From Elusimicrobia bacterium UBA4817 (GTDB taxonomy: Bacteria; Elusimicrobiota; UBA8919): a DNA stretch of 26,852 bases. The DNA is taken from assembly GCA_002402375.1 (NCBI GenBank), contig DHFT01000032.1, positions 1-26,852 of the forward strand. Direction: 5' to 3'. Of this stretch, positions 1 to 5,912 are shown one piece after another. A program made the translations under genes and the position numbers. The notes under the pieces are model-generated. The model saw only the letters and a program-made list of their open reading frames with translations, searched no databases and had not been told where the DNA came from. The number at the start of each line of letters is the position of its first letter. Positions within the stretch are counted from its first letter, which is position 1.

Positions 1-416
1 ATAAGATACCTTATGCGAACAAGTGTTCGGCGTTCGCCGAAGCACTTGCTACGGGTTGCTTGGGCAACCCTTCGGGATTTTCGCTTCGCTCAACCTTCGC
101 ATAAGGTGCGTTCCGTATTCCTTCACACTTAATTTTTTGCCAAAGGTATTTGGCAAAAAACAAAAATCGTCTGAACGCCGATTTTTGCCCTTCGGGTTGT
201 GTTCAGAACTTTTTTTTCTGGACGAAAAAAAAGCGTCGCAACCTGAACGGTTGCTTCGCCCTCGCTTCGGCTCGGGTTTCACGGAACGCACCTTATGCGA
301 ACACGCTAATCTTGGCAAAGGGTCGCCAAGATTTGCCCTGAACGGGCATCGCTTTGCTACGCAACGCTGGGGCGTTGCTTCGGGTTCGCTTTGCTCACCT
401 TCGCAAATATAGGCGA
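1..416. repeat. Cluster of nested inverted repeats and hairpins (no gene)
   Basis: This stretch is almost continuous hairpin. A perfect 21-bp inverted repeat joins 96-116 to 281-301, and its inner 11 bp (CCTTATGCGAA) occurs a third time at 9-19. Between them lie short perfect stems: 20-48 (2-nt loop), 53-70, 133-160 (12-bp stem, loop GGTA), 161-187, 238-254, 308-333, 334-348 and 361-378. Stems at 238-254 and 334-348 differ in sequence but share the loop TGAAC, and the loop at 170-178 also contains TGAAC. A plus-strand frame stays open from 23 to 412, but it runs through all the palindromes and resembles no protein, so I do not call it coding. The cluster may continue beyond the left edge. It could be a palindromic mobile repeat or a structured RNA. 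Confidence 0.8.
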
Positions 417-682
417 AAACGGGTCAGATAAACAATTTATTTAAGATTTCAGGGTTGGTATTGTGAGATTTTGAGTAAAAGTACAATGAAAAAATAGTAA
501 AAAATTGGCAAGAAAAGTAACTATATAGACACGAAAAAATAAAAAAGAAATCCGAAAGGATTTACAGGGTAAAAAAATCCTGATACAAGCGTGTAAATCC
601 TTTGTATCCTGTTAATCTTGTCAAAAAAAGATTTAATAAAATAAAAAGTCAGTGAAATCTAATTTGTGGAGTTTTGGTTTTT
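417..682. other. AT-rich intergenic stretch downstream of the GH57 gene
   Basis: I see no gene here. It is AT-rich and contains one small inverted repeat (about 551-620, listed separately). No convincing terminator hairpin with a T tract follows the GH57 stop codon. Confidence 0.6.
551..620. repeat. Small inverted repeat with 9-nt words
   Basis: GGATTTACA at 558-566 is complementary to TGTAAATCC at 592-600. The right arm reads as consecutive 9-nt words TGTAAATCC, TTTGTATCC, TGTTAATCT. Similar 'aatcctgttaatcctg' repeats are common between genes in many bacterial genomes (general knowledge). It lies downstream of the GH57 gene. Confidence 0.6.
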
Positions 683-2839
683 TTATGCCGACCAGTGTTC
701 TTCGGGAAAATTTTTGGAAGGATGGGTCAAAACGATTGATGCGTGATACGGCCATCTCTCAAGTTCAAGCCCTTTCTGCTCGGTTATCACGACAAACTCT
801 ATTGCCTCGCCGGGTTTTGTGCCGATTTCCGAAAAGGGAAGCGAGAGTTCAATTATCCCCCTCTTTCCTATTGCGATATTTTTCAACTCCGTTGATTTTG
901 TCGTATTAAAACCTGCCGAATTATTGTGAGGGTCAATAGTTAAATCTTTTTGTTCGGGCTTTAGAAAAACAATCTTAAATTTTATATTTTTCGGGAATGG
1001 TTGAATAGAATCAAGCCGGATAAAGAGTTCCGTTTCATCAAATCCCCAGTAAATCATTTTAATACAGGTGTCCGTTTGATGCATTGCGCCTCCGGATTTT
1101 GATACGTCGTAAAATCCGGCATTGTGCCATTCAAAATAACTGGTAACTTTACCGTCTATTTTGGGCTTGATGAAATCAACCGGCTTGATGATGTTGCCGA
1201 GCGATTCCCACTTTCTTTTTATTGAAAAATAAAGATTGTCAGGTACTTTTTCATTTAGAAGTTTGTAAACCTGAATAAGATGCGCTCTGAAAAGTTGGTC
1301 AAATTCGGCATCATTCATAGAGGAGTGGTCTGCCCCGTACCACCAGTTCCAATCGCTTCCTTCGGCAATATAAATTTCTTCCCATGCTTTTTTTATATTT
1401 TCAGGCGGGGTTGTTTTCGGCGTTCTGCTTAACAAAAATTTTCTTGTCTGATTGAGAAAGTCCCATGCCTGATTATCCTCCGGATGACCGATCCAGATGC
1501 CGAAATTGCCGTTAATCCATGAGCCGGGGAATATGCCTTTAAGTTCGTCCTTTGGCGGAAATTTTTCCAAAAAATCCGAAACGGTCGTCGTAATAAGTCC
1601 GTTTTTTTTTTCATTTGAAAGTTTTGTGTAAAGTGAGTTAAGAAAATCAAACCCGCTGTTTTTGTAATATTCCCAGCAATTCTCACCGTCTAAAATTATG
1701 CTGACAAGTGAGGGTTTTCCGTTGTTATTGTTAGATGTGTTTTTTATTTCAATAAGCCGTTCTATAAAATCGTTTGCCGCATCTTCTGCGTTCATTTTAT
1801 GATAGACAAAACCGATTAAATCGGAAAGTTTGTGGTCGCGGAAAATAGCATTCACAGAATGTTTGCCGACGATTATTTTATACGGCCTGTAAAGAACTTC
1901 ATTCCCATTGGAGCCGTTTATTTCACCGAGCGTTTGAAAAAGTATTTCCTCGTCGGTAGCGAGCCAGTTTATTCCGTTTTTGGCAACCAAAGGCACAATA
2001 TCCGACGATACGGAGCCCTCCGACGGCCACATACCCTGCGATTTTTTCCAGAAGGTTTTCTCGTAAAGTTCCAGTCCTTTTTTTATCTGAAGTTCGGCGT
2101 CTTCGGGGTGCTGGAATCTTGTTTTAGGAAGAAAAACATGCGGCATACCGGCTTTTGCGATGCTTGTATCTATCAAAAGCGGCAGAATCGGATGATAATA
2201 CGGAGAGGTTGTAATTTCAATCTGTTTTTTATCCTGAAGTTCCTTATGTTTCGGCAGAACCTGCGAAATTATTTTTTCTGTTTCGTCAATAAGTGTCTGC
2301 TTATCTTCTTCGGAGAAATTTTTTCCTTTTTTAAGCAAATGTTTGATTTTTTCGTTGTGCTGTCTGAAATAAGGACTAATCCATGAAAGATTAAACCAAA
2401 CAACAATGTCACGGATATCCGAAATGCTATAAAGCGGTTCTATTCTTTTTAAGTAATTATCGTCCGCCCGCCAGCCCCGTCGTCTGAAAAGTTCATCATA
2501 TCTCGGATACGGTTCTATCATAGTGAACGGGTTCGCCATAAAAAAATTTTTCAGGATAAATATGCGTTCGTCTTTGGTAAGTTCTTTTACGGGTTTTTTT
2601 GTAACATCCAGAAAATCGTCGGTCGCGCCGTTTGTATAATCAATAATCTGTTCCATCAGGCAGGGCGTGATATTTATAGTTTGTTTTATTTTTGGAAATT
2701 TTTCCAGCGCCGCCGCCATATCGTAATAATCCTTCGTGCAGTGAAGCCGCACCCAGGGCAAAAGATATTTTCCCGTTTGAGGATTTTTATAATTAGGCTG
2801 GTGTTGATGCCAGACAAAAGCGATGTATAAGGGATTCAT
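683..2839 (-). CDS. Glycoside hydrolase family 57 protein (alpha-amylase / 4-alpha-glucanotransferase type)
   Basis: This 718-residue cytoplasmic protein probably hydrolyses or transfers alpha-glucan chains. The GH57 conserved regions are in order: region 1 HQHQP at residues 11-15, the SPYYHP segment near 212-217, region 3 GMWPSEGSVS with the likely nucleophile Glu274, region 4 ILDGEN with the likely acid/base Asp384, and region 5 GSDWNWWYG near 494-502. No signal peptide is seen. Residues from about 535 to the end form a C-terminal beta-rich domain usual for long GH57 members. The ATG at 2839 has no Shine-Dalgarno sequence, because the DNA just upstream is an AT-rich period-8 repeat. The exact substrate (amylase, branching or transferase) cannot be decided from sequence alone. 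Family assignment is secure. Confidence 0.93.
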   Translation of the reverse strand: MNPLYIAFVWHQHQPNYKNPQTGKYLLPWVRLHCTKDYYDMAAALEKFPKIKQTINITPCLMEQIIDYTNGATDDFLDVTKKPVKELTKDERIFILKNFFMANPFTMIEPYPRYDELFRRRGWRADDNYLKRIEPLYSISDIRDIVVWFNLSWISPYFRQHNEKIKHLLKKGKNFSEEDKQTLIDETEKIISQVLPKHKELQDKKQIEITTSPYYHPILPLLIDTSIAKAGMPHVFLPKTRFQHPEDAELQIKKGLELYEKTFWKKSQGMWPSEGSVSSDIVPLVAKNGINWLATDEEILFQTLGEINGSNGNEVLYRPYKIIVGKHSVNAIFRDHKLSDLIGFVYHKMNAEDAANDFIERLIEIKNTSNNNNGKPSLVSIILDGENCWEYYKNSGFDFLNSLYTKLSNEKKNGLITTTVSDFLEKFPPKDELKGIFPGSWINGNFGIWIGHPEDNQAWDFLNQTRKFLLSRTPKTTPPENIKKAWEEIYIAEGSDWNWWYGADHSSMNDAEFDQLFRAHLIQVYKLLNEKVPDNLYFSIKRKWESLGNIIKPVDFIKPKIDGKVTSYFEWHNAGFYDVSKSGGAMHQTDTCIKMIYWGFDETELFIRLDSIQPFPKNIKFKIVFLKPEQKDLTIDPHNNSAGFNTTKSTELKNIAIGKRGIIELSLPFSEIGTKPGEAIEFVVITEQKGLELERWPYHASIVLTHPSKNFPEEHWSA

Positions 2840-2842
2840 TTA

Positions 2843-2893
2843 AAGATTGAAAGATTAAAAGATTGAGAAAAATTGAGAAAGATTTTAATCTTG
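2843..2893. repeat. Degenerate period-8 repeat just upstream of the GH57 start
   Basis: On the plus strand the words GATTGAAA, GATTAAAA and GATTGAGA follow one another, then a looser copy with AATTGAGA and a last AGATTTT. The array occupies the place where the ribosome-binding site of the GH57 gene would be expected. Confidence 0.65.
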
Positions 2894-2904
2894 AGACCAT
2901 TGTT

Positions 2905-2970
2905 TTGTCATGCTGAACGCAGTGAAGCATCTCAAAAAAGAAATTCTTCGGCTTTGCCTCAAAATGACAA
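2905..2970. repeat. REP-like palindromic element, copy 1
   Basis: The ends are inverted: TTGTCAT at the left and ATGACAA at the right. Inside are the words CTGAACGCAGTGAAGCATCTC and TTCTTCGGCTTTGCCTCA. A second copy with the same layout is at 5842-5909. Elements reading 'gtcattctgagcgaagcgaagaatct' are widespread between bacterial genes (general knowledge). Confidence 0.8.
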
Positions 2971-2973
2971 CCA

Positions 2974-3015
2974 AACCTTAATTTTTCATTTTTAATTCTT
3001 AATTTTTAATTATTT
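2974..3015. repeat. Period-7 AT-rich array downstream of the small outer-membrane protein gene
   Basis: Six successive 7-nt words can be read from about 2977: TTAATTT, TTCATTT, TTAATTC, TTAATTT, TTAATTA, TTTTTAT. The array runs to the stop codon of the gene that ends at 3016. Confidence 0.65.
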
Positions 3016-3516
3016 TTATAAGTAATATCTTATACCGACTGCCGACAGCCATCCGGCGGCTGTTCCGAACTGACTATTATCATTTATATCGGTAAAATTA
3101 AGACCGACTTCCGCGGCAAGGCCGAGATTCGGAAAGTCGCTGAAAAAGAACTCAGCGCCGAACCCGCCGCCCAGCGTTAATGCAGTGTCGCTTTCCCCGA
3201 GGTCCGGGTTATAACTTTCAATTCCGGCAATTCCGAACCCGTAGAGGTTAAGGTTTTTTTCTTCTTTGACAACGGTTAAAAACTTTCCGCCGACATTAAA
3301 AATTGTGTCGTCGCCGAGTGAAAATCCGAGCAGTCCTTCAACGGCCATTTTTTTAGAAAACCAATAACGGACGGAAAGCGAATCCACGCCTAAACCGGAC
3401 AACTGGCTGTTAAAACCCACCCCTGTTTTTTTTGACAGGTCTTTTGCATAAAGACCGCAGATTGACGCAGATAAAAACAATACGCAGATTAACGCCGATA
3501 AAACTTTTTTTGACAT
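3016..3516 (-). CDS. Small secreted outer-membrane beta-barrel-like protein
   Basis: This 166-residue protein has a signal peptide (MSKK, a hydrophobic run, then about residue 19-20 GLYAKD) and a mature part of alternating hydrophobic strands rich in Gly and aromatic residues, ending GIRYYL. That pattern is typical of small 8-stranded barrels of the OmpX/OmpW size class. I chose the ATG at 3516 because an AAAGGGGGG ribosome-binding site lies directly upstream; a longer frame from a TTG at 3540 would add eight residues and include that site. The signal-peptide codons for about residues 5-20 are made of a 10-nt repeat (listed separately). It lies downstream of the porin-like gene ending at 3602. 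Specific function unknown. Confidence 0.75.
   Translation of the reverse strand: MSKKVLSALICVLFLSASICGLYAKDLSKKTGVGFNSQLSGLGVDSLSVRYWFSKKMAVEGLLGFSLGDDTIFNVGGKFLTVVKEEKNLNLYGFGIAGIESYNPDLGESDTALTLGGGFGAEFFFSDFPNLGLAAEVGLNFTDINDNSQFGTAAGWLSAVGIRYYL
3457..3503. repeat. 10-nt repeat inside a signal-peptide coding region
   Basis: On the plus strand the words GCAGATTGAC, GCAGATAAAA, a 7-nt spacer, GCAGATTAAC and GCCGATAAAA follow in order. They resemble the CACAGATTAACACAGAT class of dispersed intergenic repeat (compare 11533-11628), but here they lie in frame within residues about 5-20 of the gene that starts at 3516. Confidence 0.6.
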
Positions 3517-3540
3517 ACCCCCCCCTTTCGCTTCGTTCAA

Positions 3541-3600
3541 TTCAGGATTAAGTTTTTTTGGTTTTGCTTAATTCTTAATCCTTACCACTTAATCCTGTTT
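3541..3600. repeat. Inverted period-7 repeat (CTTAATC class), copy 1
   Basis: The left arm CAGGATTAAG pairs with the right end CTTAATCCTG. The right arm is a run of 7-nt words: CTTAATT, CTTAATC, CTTACCA, CTTAATC, CTG. A related copy is at 9959-10047 next to tRNA-Arg. It fills the gap between the two outer-membrane protein genes. Confidence 0.7.
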
Positions 3601-3601
3601 A

Positions 3602-4843
3602 TCAAAACTTTGCCGAAACCGACCAGCCGAGTTTATTTGAAATTATTTTCGCCGTGTCGCCTTCCGGTTTAAGAATTTTCAACGGCGAGAATCTGCCGTA
3701 GACAAGACGGAAAAAACAGTTTTCAGTATATTTATATCGGACAGCCATATCCATTTCCTCTCCGAGATGACTTTCAACACCGGTTAATTCCGGGTAATCC
3801 AGCGAGAACAAAATATAATAATCAAAGTTTAGGTTTAAGTCCTTGTATGGTTCAAACCCGACGCCCAAAGTTGTAGTGTGAACTCCCTGCCCGCCGGCTT
3901 TATAAGAGGAAATCCCGCCGTAAAAATCGCTCATAGATGCCCCGAAATACTCGCCGTATCCGCTTCTTTCAAACCCGTCCGTTTTGTGACCGTAAGTCGG
4001 CGCAAATCCCAGTTCGTTTCCTTTTCCCGCACCTACCGCATACTCAAAATTAACGGATGTTTTTCCCAGCCGTCTTAATTTTGAATAAGCCGTAGCGCCG
4101 ACCAGATAAGAAATTCCGGAATAATCGCCGCCGGATTTTATGATTTCGGCGCGGTAATCAACGCCTTCTTTGAATCTCCCGTCCGCCCTCACCGATATAA
4201 AATTTTTCTTTAGTGTTGATGACGAATCTTCAACGAAATAATAAACCCTGAAATTGTAATCGTTTTCGTAAGTCCAGTTGCCGCCGACGGCCGTTAATGA
4301 CTCGTCTTTATCTTTTGTGAACTGGTCTCCGGAAAGTTCCGTTCTCTTTATCAAAAATGCGTCCGCGTCAATATCAAATGGAAGATATGCTTTTACCCTG
4401 AGAGCATCAAAACCAAGCCCGTCGTCGTCAACGATAACGCCCTGTCCTATTTTTAACGGCTGTCGTCCTACGATAAAATCAACCGGCAAATTATTTATTT
4501 CCGAAAATTCTATAAATGCGTTTTCAATCTGAGGCGTATAATTTATAAATGTAACCGAGGATTTTACTGTCGTGTATTCCTTCCCGAAGTCCTTCCCGAA
4601 AATTCCCCTGCTTAAAAGTTTTACACCGACGGTAACATTTTTTTTCAAGTCGCCTTCAAGATATAAGCGGGATTTCTGGTAGTTGTAAGAATTTTTCAGC
4701 GAAGATGATTTGGAAAAATTCGGGTTTGAATAACTTGTTCCCCCGACCTCCATTTCCGTTCCGAGCCGTATAGCGGCGGAAAGAGGGTGAATAAGTGAGC
4801 AAGTGAGCAAGTGAGCAAGTAAAATCAAAAAGATTTTTTTCAT
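3602..4843 (-). CDS. Porin-like outer-membrane beta-barrel protein (alginate-export-like)
   Basis: This 413-residue protein begins with a signal peptide (MKKIFLILL to about PLSAA) and continues as amphipathic strands. The segment at about 110-170, with ENAFIEF, GRQPLKIGQG, DDGLGFDALRV and LPFDIDADAF, resembles the alginate_exp-type barrel family, in which a 'GRQ.l..G' strand is common. The last residue is Phe (VSAKF), as expected for barrels assembled by BAM. The ATG at 4843 overlaps the hepT stop codon as ATGA and has no Shine-Dalgarno sequence, so translation is probably coupled to hepT. Its signal-peptide codons contain an 8-nt tandem repeat. Transported substrate unknown; the family call is moderate. 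Confidence 0.75.
   Translation of the reverse strand: MKKIFLILLAHLLTCSLIHPLSAAIRLGTEMEVGGTSYSNPNFSKSSSLKNSYNYQKSRLYLEGDLKKNVTVGVKLLSRGIFGKDFGKEYTTVKSSVTFINYTPQIENAFIEFSEINNLPVDFIVGRQPLKIGQGVIVDDDGLGFDALRVKAYLPFDIDADAFLIKRTELSGDQFTKDKDESLTAVGGNWTYENDYNFRVYYFVEDSSSTLKKNFISVRADGRFKEGVDYRAEIIKSGGDYSGISYLVGATAYSKLRRLGKTSVNFEYAVGAGKGNELGFAPTYGHKTDGFERSGYGEYFGASMSDFYGGISSYKAGGQGVHTTTLGVGFEPYKDLNLNFDYYILFSLDYPELTGVESHLGEEMDMAVRYKYTENCFFRLVYGRFSPLKILKPEGDTAKIISNKLGWSVSAKF
4793..4820. repeat. Octamer tandem repeat inside a signal-peptide coding region
   Basis: AAGTGAGC is repeated three and a half times without a mismatch on the plus strand. Because 8 is not a multiple of three, three units give eight codons, reading LLAHLLTCSL on the minus strand, part of the hydrophobic core of the signal peptide of the gene starting at 4843. 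Confidence 0.85.
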
Positions 4844-5265
4844 TTTTTTGAAGCAAATTTATCTATCAACTTAAGATATTTCGGTATATCGGTAAAACAC
4901 AATTTAACGGCTTGATAAATCTTCTTTTCGTCAATACCGTTATATTCATGTGCAAGATGGTTTCTTAATCCGGCGGATTGGGCAAGTTTTTCGGCAAATT
5001 TTTGCCCGATAATTTTTAATTTTCCGAGTTTTATAAATGAATCGTAATAATCGGTCGGCGGCGGGAAACCCCGTTCAACAATTATGTGGTAATTTATATC
5101 TATCATCCTTCCGATAATTCTTTCAAGATACCTTTCGGCGAGAATTTCATTTTTAAGGTCGGCGATATATCCTGAATAATTGAGTTCGGATATCGGTTTC
5201 AAATTCAACATATCTTCGGCAATAAGCGTGATTTTTCGTCTGACTAAAATTTTATCTACCGGCAT
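4840..5265 (-). CDS. hepT: HepT-like HEPN toxin (DUF86 family)
   Basis: This 141-residue protein matches the DUF86/HepT family: an all-helical HEPN domain with the RX4HXY motif RNHLAHEY in the last third. In characterised pairs HepT is an RNase that cuts RNA, and the partner MntA silences it by adding AMP to the tyrosine of that motif (family knowledge). The partner gene lies directly upstream and the two overlap by 14 bp, the usual order for this module. The downstream porin-like gene overlaps the hepT stop codon by 4 bp, which is unusual for a toxin gene. The motif looks intact, so the toxin is probably active. Confidence in the family is high; activity is inferred. Confidence 0.9.
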   Translation of the reverse strand: MPVDKILVRRKITLIAEDMLNLKPISELNYSGYIADLKNEILAERYLERIIGRMIDINYHIIVERGFPPPTDYYDSFIKLGKLKIIGQKFAEKLAQSAGLRNHLAHEYNGIDEKKIYQAVKLCFTDIPKYLKLIDKFASKK

Positions 5266-5680
5266 ATTTATTTCCGGACATTTGCCCGTTTATAAAGTTT
5301 TTTACAAATTTTTTTTCTATCAAGAAATACGGATGATAATCAACATAACGATTAAAACTGTAAATTTTCAAATTATTCAGGATACGATTATTCCCGTAAA
5401 GCAAAACCGGGTTTGAACATATTTTGTAAAGTAATAATGGATTCGCATGGTTTATTAAAGACATATCAATTTCTCTATCAGTAAAAACCTCACTCAATTC
5501 GGCTGCCAGTGAAAAAAATTTTTTGTAATTAAATTTGTTTCTCGGCAGAACCGCTATGTCTATGTCACTTTTATCATGCAAAATGCCCGTTACAAAAGAA
5601 CCGAAAGCGACCATAAGTTTTATACCGTATTTTTTAGCGATTTTTCTGATTTTGTTTTTCTGACATTTTGTAATTTTCAT
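5252..5680 (-). CDS. mntA: MntA-like nucleotidyltransferase antitoxin
   Basis: This minimal nucleotidyltransferase of about 142 residues carries the GSX10DXD motif (GSFVTGILHDKSDID, about residues 26-40 from the ATG) and a further acidic residue in REIDMS, which together would bind metal and nucleotide. In known MntA/HepT pairs it AMPylates the HepT tyrosine and neutralises it. I prefer the ATG at 5680 over a TTG at 5698, because a good -10 box (TATAAT, 5690-5695) lies between them and would start the transcript at or next to the ATG. There is no Shine-Dalgarno sequence, so the mRNA may be leaderless. The 3' end overlaps hepT by 14 bp. Confidence 0.88.
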   Translation of the reverse strand: MKITKCQKNKIRKIAKKYGIKLMVAFGSFVTGILHDKSDIDIAVLPRNKFNYKKFFSLAAELSEVFTDREIDMSLINHANPLLLYKICSNPVLLYGNNRILNNLKIYSFNRYVDYHPYFLIEKKFVKNFINGQMSGNKYAGR

Positions 5681-5689
5681 AATAAGATA

Positions 5690-5717
5690 ATTATACAAAA
5701 ATTTTGGGAAAAATCAA
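5690..5717 (-). promoter_or_regulatory. Sigma70-type promoter of the mntA-hepT-porin unit
   Basis: On the minus strand TTGATT (5712-5717) and TATAAT (5690-5695) are separated by 16 bp. The -10 box ends 9 nt before the mntA ATG, so transcription would begin at about the start codon. The region is AT-rich, so chance matches are possible. Confidence 0.5.
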
Positions 5718-5740
5718 ACAAAAAAACGAAAAAAATGAAA

Positions 5741-5797
5741 CCACAGATTCACCCCCGATAAAGTCATTCGGGGGCAGGCTCCGATTCACACAGAAGG
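5741..5797. repeat. Repeat interrupted by a hairpin insertion with a 7-bp direct duplication
   Basis: GATTCAC occurs at 5746-5752 and again at 5783-5789. Removing one copy and the 30 bp between them restores CCACAGATTCACACAGA, the usual form of a common dispersed repeat. The inserted DNA contains a 7-bp stem, CCCCCGA with TCGGGGG (5752-5758 and 5768-5774), and then CAGGCTCC. Confidence 0.65.
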
Positions 5798-5832
5798 CAA
5801 AAAAAAGAAGCCCCCGAAAACGAGGGCTTCTT
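5796..5832 (-). terminator. Intrinsic terminator of the 736-residue barrel gene
   Basis: The stem AAGAAG plus five to six more pairs (5805-5816 with 5821-5832) has an AAAA loop on the plus strand. On the minus strand the hairpin is followed by a run of T (complement of 5799-5806), so it would stop transcripts coming from the gene at 5913-8123. T residues on the other side (5835-5840) make it possibly bidirectional. Confidence 0.85.
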
Positions 5833-5841
5833 AATTTTTTC

Positions 5842-5909
5842 GTTGTCATTCTGAGCGAAGCGAAGAATCTCTATGAGATCCTTCGGGCTTTGCCCTCAGG
5901 ATGACGAAC
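5842..5909. repeat. REP-like palindromic element, copy 2
   Basis: The left end GTTGTCATTCTGAGCGAAGC and right end CCCTCAGGATGACGAAC are inverted. A middle CTATGAGATC joins AAGAATCT to CTTCGGGCTTTG. It shares its layout with the element at 2905-2970 and sits between the terminator and the stop codon of the barrel gene. Confidence 0.8.
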
Positions 5910-5912
5910 AAG

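Noticed and set aside
23..412. A 129-codon open frame on the plus strand
   Set aside because: It runs through the hairpin cluster, has no ribosome-binding site, and its product has no domain-like pattern. The inverted repeats explain the absence of stops.
1..416. Hairpin cluster considered as an integron attC array or a replication origin
   Set aside because: There is no integrase, no conserved attC core sites, no DnaA-box series and no replication gene nearby.
1832..2386. A 184-codon plus-strand frame opposite the GH57 gene
   Set aside because: It lies wholly inside a well-supported GH57 coding region on the other strand, and the product is a Phe-rich shadow.
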